From positions 182,472,756-182,536,755 of the forward strand of contig CM054063.1 in assembly GCA_028641055.1 (NCBI GenBank): a stretch of 64,000 nucleotides of DNA, given 5' to 3'. Shown one piece after another: positions 1-12,797 of this stretch. Source of the stretch: Alopecurus myosuroides. Lineage: Eukaryota > Streptophyta > Magnoliopsida > Poales > Poaceae. The translations under genes and the position numbers were made by a program. Below the pieces are notes generated by a model, which worked only from the letters and a program-made list of their open reading frames with translations, searched no databases and had not been told where the DNA came from. The stretch's first letter is position 1; the number at the start of each line of letters is the position of its first letter.

Positions 1-1832
1 CTTTCATAATAAGCTTGGTTGGACCCCAAGCATTCTTTTATTGGAGAGTGATACACTCCGCTTTTTCTTGAGAATACGTTGTATTCTTAGTCTCTGTTTG
101 ACTGCTGCATTTATTCAGCTCATGTTTTGCATGCATCTCTTATTAGAGTTGTTAGTTTTAGTAGTATTATTTGAGTACTCTCATTTTTGCTTGCTGTATA
201 ATAAAGATTATTTTTGTTAAAGCATATTTTGTATGGTGCTTTTTGATAGAAATGAAAACTGCTGCTTGAAGTAGAATTTATAACAGTACTAGTAGAAGCT
301 TGTATCGACTTTTTCATGCCATGCTAAATGTTATTTTAGTTTTAAAGCCTTGTGGTTATTGATTAGCATGATTAGCCTCAAATAGCTGAGAGTGTTTAAT
401 ATGTATTGAAAGATTCATGAGTTGTTCTTGTCATAGTAAAGCATCAATATATGGTATTCTCTTTCGAATGTTTTATTTGGTTGACTTGGCGCATGCTCAC
501 ACCATGTTTATGACTACAAACCAGCAACGAATAGCCTCCATGACCACTTAGTTTTTGAACTTGTGATACTGCTTATGTTTTAATTAATGATGCTTATGTC
601 GCTATGCATGATTATGGCTCTTATGCTCTCTTGATTTGTCGCTCCCAGTCTTTTGCTAGCCTCCACCTGTACTGAGTATGAGCTCTACTTGTGCATCCAA
701 ACTCCCTTAAGCCAAAGTTTTTTCCCATTGTGTCCACCATACCTACCTACATGTGGTATTTAACTGCCATTCCAAAGTAAATTTCTCATGTGTTACCTTT
801 AAAACCTTCATACTCTTGATTTATGTTCCTGTTTTTGCTCATGAGGACGTAAATAGAGAATCGTTATCTCACTTGTTGATTGGATTTCACACCCTGGACT
901 AGTGGCTTCATCCGCTTATCCAAATGATAGAAGAGCTGGCAGCGGGGTGCCCAGCCCCAAATTAATGCATACAAGTTCTCTTCACTATTTTTGCCCATGA
1001 TTTATCAGTCAAAACATAATTGTGTAAACAAAAGAGAAAGAGGGATGAACTTCTACACCAGTTGCATCCTTCACCATGGGAGCCGCTCTTGTGAATCCAG
1101 TTGACTTGTGACGTACTGTATTTTCTGTTTACCATTCGTTGACATTAGCATACATCTCCCAAAATATAGACTCTCCTCCATGGTATGTGATTGTTGGCAG
1201 GCACCCGAGGATTCGGTTAGCCATGGTTTGTGAAAGATGGATGGGAGGAGTGTCAAACTTTTAATACCTCTGTTTAATAAAATAAAAGCTCTAGCACATG
1301 AGTGATCCCTTCTTCCCTCTACAAAGGGCCTTTCTTTTACTTTTATGTTGAGTCTCCATCTTCTAACTTGATGCATAGTTGAGAGATCATTTTTGCCATT
1401 CTGAGTTCTATGTGCATTTGTCCCATAAGCATCAATAATTACTTCATGACGTGTTATCATTTGTTCTTAAAATATTTGTTCTAGTCTTCCTCTTAAACTT
1501 TGAAGGTGTCCTGGCATTTATTTTTGCCCCACTCTTAAGGACTATCGAAATATCACATTGCCATGCTTTCTCTATACCTGAAACAAACGTTTACCTTTCT
1601 TTGCATTATTATTCATGATCCTTTATTTGAGTTACTCTTCGTGATGCAAAGTAATTGCTATGCTTTATTATTGAAGTTTTATTTATCATGCATGTGTTTA
1701 AAGTTTTATGATCTCAACGTGCATATGCTACATTAGGTTGATCAAGTTTGTGTTAGTAGCAAGTCACCTCAGAAATTATTGTTTTATCGTTTACCTACTC
1801 GAGGACAAGTAGGAACTAAGCTTGGGGATGCT
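1..1832 (+). other. Element A, 3' internal non-coding region
   Basis: This stretch has no credible ORF. It is the reverse complement, with many small differences, of the E1 internal region that begins at 26137: both contain the blocks around the 'AAGGCCCTTC'-type sequence and the 'TAAGCGGATGAAGCCAC'-type sequence. It ends in a polypurine-like tract (AAGCTTGGGGATGCT, 1818-1832) directly before an LTR start, so it is the 3' untranslated part of a plus-strand element whose coding part, if any, lies left of the window. Confidence 0.75.
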
Positions 1833-3390
1833 TGATACGTCATAAACGTATCCCTAATTTCTGATGCTCCATGACCATATTATGCCAATTGCTACATGTT
1901 TTCTCCATTATTTATATCATTTTTATACGTTTTCCGGACTAACCTATTAACAAGATGCCACAGAGCCAGTTTCCTATTTTCTGCTGTTTTTAGTTTCAGA
2001 AAAGTTGTTCTGAAAATATTCTCGGAATTGGAAAATTCAAAGCCCGGAAGTCCTATTTTCCCCGGAAGTATCCAGGAGACCGAAGAGGAGCCGAAGAGGG
2101 GCAGCAGGGGGCCACACCATAGGGTGGCGTGGCCCCTTGGCCGTGCCAGCTATGGGTGTGGGCCCCCCCGGCCTCCACCGCCTTCCCCCTTTCGCCTATT
2201 TAATCCCCCCGGATGGAAAACCCTAAAGACCTGATCAAAACCCCCGAAAAAGTTCTGGAGCCACTCTCACTGTCAACCCCAGATCAAGGGTTCTGAAGCT
2301 GTTTCCGGCACCCTGCCGGAGAGGAGATCATCACCGGAGGCCTCTTCATCACCATGCCTGCCTCCGGAGTGATGCGTGACTATGGGTTCGTAGCTATAGC
2401 TAGATGGTTGTCTTCTCCTCATATGCCTCCATGTTTAGATCTCGTGAGCTGCCTATCATGATCGAGATTGATCTTATGTAATTCTCTGTGTTGTGTTTGC
2501 TGGGATCTGATGAATATTGACCTTATGCCAAGTTGATTATAGTCTTTATTTACATATGTTATTTGTGATCTATCATGCTCTCCGTTGCTAGTGGTTATTA
2601 TGGCCAAGTAATTGTTAGTGACTCCAAGAGGGAGTATTTATGCTCGATAGTGGGTTCATGCCTCCTTGTTGCCTTGCTCGAGTGACAGAAACGTGAAGGG
2701 GGAGGATATGCTGTTGCCATTAGGGAGCAAATAGCGGTGAGAGTGCCCGCGTGCATAATCATTGCTTACATTACACAGTTTATTTAATGCAATTATCTGT
2801 TGCTTGCAACTTAATACCCGAGGGGGTTCGAATGATAACCTGAGGGTGGATTATTAGTCATAGATCCTGATGGATGTCGGTCTATGTATCTTGTTGTAAT
2901 GCCCGCACTAAATAACATAGTAATCTTCATGTCATATTGTGCACTACGGTGCAACCTCTATTTGTCAATTGCCCAGCTGTAATTTGTTCACCCAACATGC
3001 TATCTTTTATGGAGAGACACCACTAGTGAAACTACGAACCCCGGTCCATTTTTCCACACCGTTAAACAAACCACAACAATTTCCTGCTTTCTTTACTTTC
3101 TGCAAGCATACACTATTTTTCCACACTATACGTCTAATATTTGTTTTCAGCAAGACCGGTGATATTGACAACCTCACTGTACCGTTGGGGCAAAGTATTT
3201 TGGTTGTGTTGTGTGCAGGTTCCACGTTGTTGCTGACACCGGTGAAGCGCCAGCACCACCGTCAGTGGCATCAACCTTTCGAAGATTCTCTTTCTCCTAC
3301 TGGATTGATAACCCTGGTTCTTAACTAAGGGGAAAACTTCCTACCGTTGTGCTCATCACACCCTCCTCTTGGGGTATCCCAAAGAGTGCA
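1833..3390 (+). repeat. 3' LTR of element A (TGATACGTC family, same as E1)
   Basis: The LTR starts TGATACGTC right after the polypurine tract and shows the same order of blocks as the E1 LTRs at 23253-26136 and 54318-55119: a GC-rich leader with TATTTAATCC around 2200, then an AT-rich half ending near the CTCATCACACCC sequence. Related copies end GCATCA; here the last few bases differ, so the right end is uncertain by about 10 bp. It abuts R1 pol coding sequence, as expected if element A inserted into R1, but the left TSD is outside the window. Confidence 0.8.
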
Positions 3391-4617
3391 AGATCTGCAC
3401 CATCAGCAGATAAAACGCCGATGCAAAGGATACACCGTAATCAATGGTTGCATGTATAAACACAGTACTATCGGAATTTTTCAGCGATGTATTTCGCCAG
3501 AAGAAGGATGAGAAATTCTTCAAGAAATTAATGCCGGAGATTGTGGATATCATGCTCAGTAAAAAAGCATAGTTAAAAAAGCATTCCGTGCAGGGTTTTT
3601 CTGGCTCATAGCCAAGACAGATGCAGAGCACATAGTAAATACATGTGACTACACCAAGCAGACAAATATGCCGACTCAAGCTCTCAAGACTATCCCTATA
3701 ACATGGCCATTTGCGGTTTGGGGGCTACATATGATGGAGCCATTCAAAACTTCAAGAGGCAGACTTACGCATCTATTCGTTGCAGTGGATAAGTATACCA
3801 AGTGGGTGGAGGCAAAACCCATAAAAAAACTTGACGGTGTGACCGCCAGAAATTTCGTCATTGCCATAGTTATGTGATATGGCGTTCCACATAGTATAAT
3901 CACGGATAACAGGACAAATTTCTCAATCGGAGAGTTGGCAAAATATTGCCGACAAACGGGAATTCGCCTAGGTCTTGCATCTGTGGCACACCCACAGTCC
4001 AATGGCCAGGTTGAACGAATGAATAGTTCAATCCTGCAAGGAATACACCCAAGACTCGAAACTCCTCTTCACAGAGCAGCTGGAGCATGGGTATAAGAAT
4101 TACCTTCCGTGCTTTGGAGTATCCAAATGGCGCCAAATAGATCAACAGGGCAAACGCCTTTTTTCTTGGTCTATGGTGCAGAAGTAGTGCTTCTTACAGA
4201 CATGATCCATGATAGCCCAAGGGTACAGCCATACGATGACTCGAATGCCGAAAGTGCGTGTCAGGATACCGTTGATCTCTTGGAAGAAGAACGAGAACTT
4301 GTGTTGCAAAGATACGCCATTTATCAGCAAGGACTACGGCGATATCATAGTCGGAAAATTAAACACCGATCTTTTAAAGAAGGTGATTTGGTGCTCAGAT
4401 TGGTATAGGTCAGAAAACACAAGCTAGCCCCAATCTGGGAAGGACCGTTTGTCATTAGCAAGGCTATGAAAAATGGGTCATATTACCTTGTAGATATTCG
4501 AGACACGGAAGATGATCCAAAAAATCTGAATCGCAAGAGGAAAACAAGCATATATGTAGAACTAGGAGAGACAAATAGGCCCTGGAGCATCCAGCAGTTA
4601 CGTTCTTTCTACACTTA
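3391..4617 (+). pseudogene. pol: R1 pol fragment: end of RNase H region through integrase (Tat/Retand-like Gypsy)
   Basis: Conceptual translation on the plus strand parallels R2 pol block by block. It shows the linker, the integrase zinc-finger region around 3540-3660, the SPITWPF-like motif at about 3685, the DKYTKW block, a catalytic-core block with ITDN at about 3900 and NGQVER at about 4000, the PNRSTG/PFFLVYG block near 4135, and the RRYHSRK and WEGPFVISKA tail, ending at TAG 4615-4617. It is dead: TGA follows the IVM block at 3875, and TAA near 4095 and TAG near 4406 interrupt it. The first zinc-finger His reads as Asn. The 5' part of the element is cut off by element A and lies outside the window. 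Confidence 0.85.
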
Positions 4618-5219
4618 GTTCAATTCTATGTAAACATCATTGAGATCATGAAATAAAGTTGTCGGAAATTCATGCATTTTTTGTTTTGCCTTTGTTGTTC
4701 AAAGCATGTTCCGTATTTTGTATTTCCCAATGATATTTCAATTTGCTTCAATGTTAACCCGAATTTTGCATGCATGCTCGGAGTTATAAAACTGAATGAT
4801 TTTGGCCTAAGGAGGCTACAGAACCCCAAATTGTGCCTATGTGCCTGGAGTTCATATTGTTTCAATTCCTTATCATCCCTAAGTATTACCTGATTGTTTG
4901 TTGTATTGGGTCACTTGATTTAGTAAGTAAAGTGCCAAAGTATAATCCATGATTCCGAGTTTTGATTAATTGGTTTCTTAACCCGGTCACTTGGCATGAA
5001 GATTTCATACTTTTGGAACCACTTTAACACTAAGGAAAGTTAAAGCATACATACCAGAGAACTTAGAAGAAAAGGAATTAAAACTCTGAAAAACTTTCAA
5101 AGCTTATTTTTACTGCAAAGGATAAGAAACTTGTTCATACAAAATATAGAATACATTACAGTTGAGTTTTACATTGTAAGAATAGTAATGCACCCTATTT
5201 GGCTAATGGCTTCGCAGGC
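4618..5219. other. R1 spacer between convergent pol and antisense ORF
   Basis: About 600 bp of AT-rich sequence separates the pol stop from the stop of the opposing antisense ORF. No ORF, PBS or LTR terminus is visible. R2 has a spacer of similar size in the same place (12798-13438), so this is the ordinary convergent 3' region of this element type. Confidence 0.6.
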
Positions 5220-7750
5220 TCAGTCGGCATCCACGAAGTCCTCGTCGTCGTCCTCGTCACAATCACTCGGATTCTCCGGAGTTGATGGAATTTCTTCCTC
5301 CGGGTAGAATGTCGAAGTAGAGACCATCCAAGCTATCTTGGAGGCATGCGCCTTGATAGACTCGAATATTTCCGCCCTTTGCGTCTCGGTGTATCCTTGG
5401 GGAACACCGGTGGCGATGCGCCAAGACTTGGCGGTGGTGTAATGCATTCTCATCAGCCCTAAGGCCATGCGTACACCACCGCGGGCGGCGGACTGGAGCC
5501 AGTTTTCGGTTGGTTTGCCACCTCCACAAAAGCTTCCAGGAGCCTGCTGGCTTCCGAGAACTCGCCAGCTTTGTCCGGAATGCACTTATTAATAAGCAAC
5601 ATCCCGACATTCTTCAGCTCGGTGACGTACGTCCCGAAAGCCCGGATGCGGTCAATCCGAGTAATAAGAGGATTCCCCTATGTTAATAAAAATCAGAAGA
5701 GATTAGATAAACTGAGGGAAGAAAAAGAATACATTATGCAAAGCAAAAGAAAAACTTGGTAAAAGTTCAAAATCTTACCAAGGATCTTGTCCATCTTAGC
5801 GCCTTCCTCGAGGCGTTGATGAAGGGAAGTCTCGAGGTCTTGGATGGTCCTCCAATCTTTCTCGGCTTGTGAGGAAGCCCGAGACTTGGATAAACCTAAA
5901 GCCAGCTGGCTCTCCTCCAGGTTCTTCTGAAGCTTTATAATCATTTTGTAAAGTTCAGAGTTCTCTTTGTGGAGGTTCTCGGTGTTGCCGGCATCCTCAG
6001 CAATTTCCTTGGCCTTGGCCAAAGAGGCTATGAAGAAAAAGAGGAAAAGGATTAAAACTCAGAAAATTCCTTAGGAAAAAAAGTCTGAAAGTTCAGAATC
6101 AAAATCAAGGAAGGAAAAAGTATGCTTACAAGCAGTCTCCTTCAGTTGATTCTGAATCTCAGACATTTCCGAGTCCTTCTAATTCAGAATACCAAGAAGA
6201 GATTTCACCTCTTGGTTTTTGATGGTCGGCTTCTCGAAAACTTCCACGTTTATGGTTTTGGCAGTTTGCTGAAAAGCATACAAAGGAAAAGATTTGTTAG
6301 AACAAAAACAAGCAAGAAAAAAAAATGAAAAGTATTAACACAAAAAAGTATGCTTTTTGTCTTACTACTTGGGGGCTAGAGATTATATGTGGCTCATCTT
6401 TTGCAAACCTCTTAGCAGGTCTGTGAATTCATTGGCGTATTCCGAGAAGTTAATCCCCATATGGTGGATTCCTTCTTGGAGAACCTGCCGAGGTGAGAAG
6501 GGGTAATTATTCTGGACAATCAACACGCCTTTTGGCCAGGGACGAATCAAGGGGGCTCGGGCGAAATACTTTTTTCCCATGGATGAATGTATCCGAGTTA
6601 ATCAAAGCAAGCCTCTTGGTTTACCTTAAACTTCCCATCAAAAGTTGGGATTGGCTCAACTTCTAGAAGCGTTGAAGGTCCGCCTTCTTCAAGTGCCGCC
6701 CTTTCCCGCGCGTCCGTGTCGGGCGCATCGGGCTAGCTAGAATGAAGGGGATAGTTGAATTCTTCCCGAGCAGCCAGGTTCTCTTCACCAGCTGCCACTA
6801 GAGTATGCAAAAAGGGAAAGCATACGGAAGAATTTTCGAGTCATACGGAAGAGGATCAGGGGTAGCTTAAGGCTGTTGCCCCCTAAGGGCAACAACCTTA
6901 AGCTTCTTCCTGCCCTTTCCCTTCAAAGGGACAAGAGCAAGGCTAAAAAAGAGAGAATAAAGAGATACCGAGATAAAAAAAATCCGAGAAAGAGAGTATG
7001 CAAAAAGGAAAAGCATACGGAAGAAAATTTGAGTCTTACTTGGAGGTGGCGACGGCAACTCCGTTGAGGTCGATCACTTCGTGGCTCGAAGAGATATTCT
7101 TGCGTTTTTGCCCTACGACTGATTGAAAGCGGGCTTTGAGCTCCGCTAGTTCAGCATCGGTGGCAAGCTGATCTTCTGTAAGATCAAGAAGCTGTAAAGA
7201 AATAAACCCGGATTAGTAAAAAAACATCCGAGAAAGACAAAGTTCAAAAAAAATTCCCAAAAGACGAAACTTGAAAGCATACCTTGGGAGCGGGAGTTTG
7301 CGCGTTGTACATTTGTAGACTTTCCTCGTACTGATCACATGTAGCTACTAATTGATTGACGTGCTTTTTGGACTCTTTCTTCGACAAAGCGGACCTTTTC
7401 ACCCTCATTGTGTCGTCAGGGCCCGAGTACTCGCAGAGGAGCCGACCGCCGTGGTGAGCAAGAGGCTGGATCCTCCTTCCGAGCCAGCAAAGGACGGTGT
7501 CCATGCCGGTCAGAGGAGGAAAAGAAGAGACGAGTTTTTCTATCCGCCACTTGATTCGCATCAGGTCTGGAGGCAGAACCTGGACCACGTCCAACGCGCA
7601 GTTATCTTTGGGCGTGGCAGCGAAATTGACAACAGGCGGAATTCCCGTCTCCTTTCCAGGATAGGGAATGTCCGAGTGATAGAAGAAGGATCTTGTCTAG
7701 AATTCGACGGACTCGGAAGTTTTTATTTTCGGAAACCACTCCTTCCTAAA
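5220..7750 (-). pseudogene. R1 antisense additional ORF, middle and C-terminal exons
   Basis: This is the downstream part of a minus-strand, intron-containing gene that runs against R1 pol; its first part is at 21245-21777, across the R2 insertion. Exon-like blocks with GT-AG borders include 7750-7283, 7191-7040, 6797-6625, about 6030-5779 and about 5679-5220. The encoded protein has a globular region (residues such as PDLMRIKWRIEKL), a coiled coil near 5800-6000, and an acidic C-terminus ending DDEDFVDAD. It resembles the plant 'putative gypsy type transposon' proteins (the PF04195-type domain) carried by Tat-lineage elements; that assignment is from memory. One frameshift near 5480 and small stops show decay. 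The function of this protein class is unknown. Confidence 0.7.
7746..7750. repeat. TSD copy 1 (CTAAA) of R2
   Basis: CTAAA precedes the left LTR at 7751. The same five bases follow the left LTR (8629-8633) and follow the right LTR (21245-21249), giving three copies of the target duplication instead of two. Confidence 0.85.
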
Positions 7751-8628
7751 TGTCGTGGTGGTATCACGGCAGATGCCATGGGATGGCTAATGTTGGGGCC
7801 GATGGACGCTGGAGGTGCTCGGGGAGGGATCACACGGCGAGTAGCCGCGTGTGGTAAGTCACAAACACTTCAAACAACAAGATCTTACCCAGGTTCAGGG
7901 CCCTCGTGTGGAGGTAACACCCCCTACTCCCGCCTCTCTCTTTATATGGGTGTTTACCGAATAGCCACAGTACAGAACAGGCCTTCAGCCGAGTAGCCAC
8001 TCTTCTCTCAAGTTCTATCTGTGTGAAGTGAAGCAACGTCTAGGTTCCGAACCTCTCACAGGAGGAGGCAGGGCACCTTATATACTGGTGCCCAGCCGAA
8101 TAGAATAAGACTAAAAGGTACCGCTTGATGGGACAGGAGCACTGCAGAACAGAGCACGCCTCCGGGTTCCCGCTGACGCGTGCACCGTAAGTCGTCGCGC
8201 TGTTCGGAGATGGGATTTGTCCACCCTTGTCAGTGAGATAGGGTAGGCCCCTAGCCCTGTCCTGTCCCCTCTGTCAGTGACATGACTAGACATGCGCCTA
8301 CCACACTGTAGCCACGCCGTAGCGCGGATAATCACGCGCTCCATAAGTTGAACCGCACGCCGTACGGACGCAGGATACGCGGGATCTTTTGTCAGAACGA
8401 CTCCATTGACTTCTGGCCCGAGTAGGAAACCACTCCCTCTACTCGGACCAACTCCTCTACTCGGAGGGATGTAACTTCCTTGATTCTTCCATCTGGCCAC
8501 TGGTGGGTACGACCAAATAGCAGCCTACCGGGTAGCAAGTACCGGGTAGCCAGCTACTCAATCAAACAACCCCTTTTACCTTGCCTTTAGCACTTGCCTT
8601 ACCCCTACTCGGGGGTAACCCCCCGACA
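7751..8628 (-). repeat. Left LTR of R2 locus (solo-LTR configuration)
   Basis: On the minus strand it begins TGTCGGGGGG and ends GATACCACCACGACA. It is flanked on both sides by CTAAA and on its right by R1 sequence, exactly as a solo LTR would be, although an internal region and a second LTR follow further right. Confidence 0.9.
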
Positions 8629-8954
8629 CTAAACCTACGGAGATTAAAGGAGATGGTCCCACAGGTTGGAAGAACACCATTGGAGGTGTTGCGCTTCACA
8701 TTGAAGCAGTACTGAAAGAAATCTAAGCGGGGTTCTATCCCTATATACCCTTCAAAGAGAGCCTTGAACCCGACTATGTATAGAATAGAGTTGGGTGGCA
8801 GGTTGTGAGGTTAAACTCCGTAAATGGTTGAGGACTTGAAGGAAGAACGCTGAAGGCGAAAAACCCATACCTCGATTGATATGGGAGGCCAAAACGACCC
8901 TTTCTCCGTCTTTTGGAGAAGGCTCAGAGTCGTCTTCATCCATCCGCCATTTGT
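8629..8954 (-). repeat. Duplicated copy of R1 antisense-ORF flank
   Basis: These 326 bp repeat 21245-21569 with about seven differences (2%). In the copy here the run GGGG at about 8731 keeps the reading frame through the EPRLDFFQ block; the right-hand copy has lost one G and is frameshifted. The copy stops at the shared word GCCATTTGT (8946-8954), which recurs at 9007-9015 and ends the match at 21561-21569. Confidence 0.85.
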
Positions 8955-11900
8955 GTTTGCATGTTGCTCCGAGTAGGACCCTATAGCCGAGAACTCAGCT
9001 CACTGTGCCATTTGTTTGCCTTTCCAGCACATCGATCGCCAGGGAGAAGAAGACGTTGAAGTCTTCGAAGGCAACTGGCACGATGACCAAGAAGAAGATG
9101 ACGAGAAGGCCTATGACACTCAGGACACTCTCTGCATCCCACATGCCACTCAGCCTGGTAAGCACTGAGTCGACGCGTCTATCCGGGATTGGTCCGAGGA
9201 TGACGAAGGTGACCAAGTTCACCTTTCTGATCACGAGTAGCGCGCTCTAATTTCCTTTTCTGTTTCTGAATCCCTTTTCTCTTCTCTGCAGAGGATCCCG
9301 AGCATGAGGAGGACGAGGAGCCCATTGATGTCCAGCTTCTATCTGTGGCTGCTCCCACAACCCGGAAGAGGGCGGGCAGCGGTGCCCAAGAACCTGCTGC
9401 CAAGAAGACGAAGAAGACGGGTGGCAAGAAGGTCACCACCAACAGAAGGAAACCCCCCTCCCGCAAAGGGTAAGTTGTTCCATCCGAACACCAACTCGCT
9501 ACTGCTTCTCGCTGTTCTGCTCTAAGTCTCTTTTCCTGAATTGCTTCCTTCTTCTAGCGACCCTCTGGATGTTGATGCTGCCGCGGCCCCCACTCGTACC
9601 TAGAGGAAACCCATCATGGACCTCGAGAAGCTCGTCGAGCTCTCCGAGGATGAAGACGAGCCAGCACCGCGGGCTAGGACGCGTGCGCCCTCTACAGTGA
9701 AGCTGGAAGAAGAAGACACCGGCGCCGAGAACACGGGCACTGGTGACCAAGATGATGAGAACATGGAGCAGCAAACCTACGCGTACCAAAGTGTGCAGGA
9801 TGCTGATCACAACGAGACGCCTCTCTCTCCCCCAGCTACCTCAGCTGGGGAGAATGTTGATCAAGAAGCCGAGAACCAAGACCGTGCCGCCCTTGAGCGG
9901 CCAGATGACAACACCGAGCAGCAGGAAGAACAAGCTGCAGCTCAAGAAGACCCCGCGGCCAGGCCGCGGGTAGAAGAACTTGTTGACACCAGACCTGATC
10001 CCGCTGCCGAGCAGTGGGTTGAGAAGACCGTGGTGGAGCCCGTGCTCCAGAGCCAAGCGCAGCCAGAAGCTGCGCAGGGTAGCCCGCCCCTTGTGCCGCC
10101 TACCCAGCAAGCTACTCCACCAGCTGCACCAAGCCCTCCACCAAAACAGAGCACAACCAAGACTGCTTCTTAGCTTATGCCTCCACCCACTTCACGCCAA
10201 GCACCTCCGTCCGCTTCTCGGGCGGACGCTGCTCTCAAGAAGGCCGCCAAGCCTGAAGCTACAGCTGTTCGGAAGAACCCACCGCGCAAGGTTGCGTAGT
10301 ACGGGGATCTGATGCCGCCACCCAAGGCACCAAAGAGCACGCAACTCACTGTTGGCGCTGCTGTTGGATCTGCTGGCCCAGGCGAAGGGTCGAGTGCTGG
10401 AGGTGCTGCCCGCGTACAAGGCAGCTGGCCATCATACCTGATGGAGGTGTCCCAGCAGCACATCATCTGCCTGGCCAAAGGCGAGAAGCGGCTTTCCGCC
10501 CTGAAGGAAGGCTAGGCCAAGGCTGTGGCTGCCCAGTCCAAAGCCAAGAAACCAATTGATTTCCACTCGCGCGAAGCCGGTAAGGACGACATCCAGTCAG
10601 AAGGGCTAACCGCGGTCCTGGACCTGGTATGCTTCGTGGACAAGGTCTTGGAGAGCGACGCTCACGGCATCGAGAAGTGGAACGGCAGCACCTTGGGCGC
10701 TGTAGACCACTACCGCGTCGACTGGAACAAAGCCGACATTGGCTCTGTTCCAATGACCATCGCGTCCGACACCTGCACGCTAGCCGGGAAGCTGTTCTGC
10801 TCCGCAAGGCCGCCGAGGACGTGGAGCAAACATATGCCGTAAGTTTTTCTTGCTTTCCCGAGTTGCAGTTTTTCCTTTTCTTCTTCTCTTCTTTTCCTCT
10901 TAGCTATTCCCCAGTCCCCGAGATTCGGGCCGAGCAGATGGGTACTCAACCGAGTTGCCGTCTTCTCGGGCCAAATCTTGAAAAAAATTCTAACTCTTTT
11001 TTCTTCTCTTCCACAGAATAGCCTCCTGAAGAGGACCAATATATTCCGCCGGCTGCTCTGGAACCACAGCGTGGCCAAGAGCCGCATCGCGGCTCTTGAA
11101 GCCGAACGCAAATATGATGCAGCAATGGAGCAGGCGGCACTGGACCCCGCTCTCCAACTTTCTGAGATAGAGAGTAAGCTTTCAGCTATTCGGTTTTTGC
11201 GTTTTGTGTTTACGCCCACGTTTGATTTTTGCTCTAACTCTGTTTACTCTGCAGGCAAATTCAAATAACTGTAGGAGCAGCATGAACACTGCCATGTCTT
11301 CTCTTCCTCTGCCGAAAGCAAGATCAAGCAACTGGAAGGTGAGTTGTCAGCTACTCTGCCATTGCATCTTCCTTTACTTGGTTACTCTTCTAACCCTGTT
11401 GTTCTCTTTGCAGAAGAATACAAGAAATTCCGGGAGCAGCATCTCAACTGCTTGATGCCTGCCGAGGTGCAGCAGCAGCTGGCCACCCGAGATGCGGAAC
11501 TCAAGGAGGAACGCGACGCCGAGCGCGCCGAGTTCGAAGAGATGCAAGTGAAACTGAAATCAGCTCTTGAGGATGCTCTCGAACAGGCTGCCGAGAAGGA
11601 CAGGGTCAAGGCACCTGCCAAGGCCAAGGAGAAGGCACTTGAGATGGAGATCTCGGTCCTGAAGGATCACAATGCGCAACTCGTCCCCCAGATCTCCGAT
11701 GCACGCCGCATCGAAGACAGGCACATTGCTGATGAGGATGACTGGAAGATAAAGTTGGATGCGCTGCTTGTGGATCTTAAAAGTAAGTTTCCTCTTCTCT
11801 GCATCTGGCTATTTCTCCTCTCATTCCTTCTTTCTATCTGGCTTTTTCTCTTCTATGCCTCTCTTCCCAATTCTTACTGGTTTCTCTTCCAGATATCTTT

Positions 11901-12797
11901 CCTGATCTCCGCGTCGCAAGCACTCCTGCTCTTGAGAAGGCACAGCAACTCCGAGCCGCATCCGGGATGCCCGTCAACACCAAGTCCAGCGTCAACGACA
12001 ACCTCTTGAGCATCAAGACCCAGCTTCGCCAACTGAAGGGCCTGGGCACCACCATGGTGTCCACAGCATACAAACTCCACGATCTGTTCTGGCCGGACCA
12101 ATCTGCGCCAGACAGCTTCAGCGCGCTTGCCGAGAAGCTGGATGGCGTGAAGGCCGAATTGAAGAAGTGGCGCGCTTCGGCAGCTCGAGCAGGAGCAGAT
12201 GAGTTGCTCCATTTTATTTGCAGCTGGTATGAGAATCTTAACCTCGACAGGATCCTTGAGATGCACCAAGATTCCAAATGGACCAAGGATCCCGATTGCA
12301 TTGCTCGCCGGAAAGCAGCAGCTTACGAGGTAGCCTCCTACGTGGACACCGCCACCTACATCGATGGCCTTCCCGAGCCAGACACTGAAGCTGAGGAGGA
12401 GGACGACGATGAAGATGAGGACACCGAATCGGATGACCTGAGCATGTTCGAAGAGGATGCCACCAAGGGAGGGGCCGGGAAGGGGAAGCGGAAGGCCAAG
12501 GTTGATGCTGACGCCGAGCAGCCGGAAACCAACGCCGAGGAGACCACCATCACCACCGAGATGGTGATCCAGCAAGCGGCCCCCGAGCTGGGCGCAACCA
12601 GCAGCTTCCCGATGCCCAGCTTCCAGTCTGCTGCATCGACCTCGGCCACGGATCCCATCTCCGTTGCCACGGCATCCTCAGAGCCAGCCGCAAACGCCAA
12701 CAATGAAGCGGATGCCGAAAGCGCCAAGGCTGATGCTGATGCCGAGAAGGCTGGAGCTGATGACAAAGCTGCGGACAACACCGCTACCTCCAACTAG
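8955..12797 (+). pseudogene. R2 antisense additional ORF, seven exons, 5' truncated
   Basis: The gene runs opposite to R2 gag-pol. Six introns with GT-AG ends can be placed by frame: 9158-9291, 9470-9557, 10839-11016, 11174-11254, 11339-11413 and 11783-11892, most with GTAAGT/GTAAGC donors and pyrimidine-rich acceptors. The product is acidic at the start, then Pro/Ala-rich and charged (9616-10500). It continues into a long coiled coil (11414-11780, rich in E/K/A with ELKEERDAE-like heptads), a helical domain (11967-12350) and a Glu/Asp- and Ala-rich tail. TAG stops at 9601, 10171, about 10297 and 10513 share one frame, and a frameshift lies near 10795, so it is a pseudogene. The N-terminal domain seen in R1 is missing because of the junction at 8954/8955. 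Function unknown. Confidence 0.75.

Noticed and set aside
1071..1460. 129-codon minus-strand ORF in element A
   Set aside because: It is in the shared non-coding 3' region, and the matching E1 stretch has different frames; no domain.
7352..7996. 214-codon plus-strand ORF
   Set aside because: It spans the R1 antisense ORF and the R2 LTR boundary, so it is accidental.
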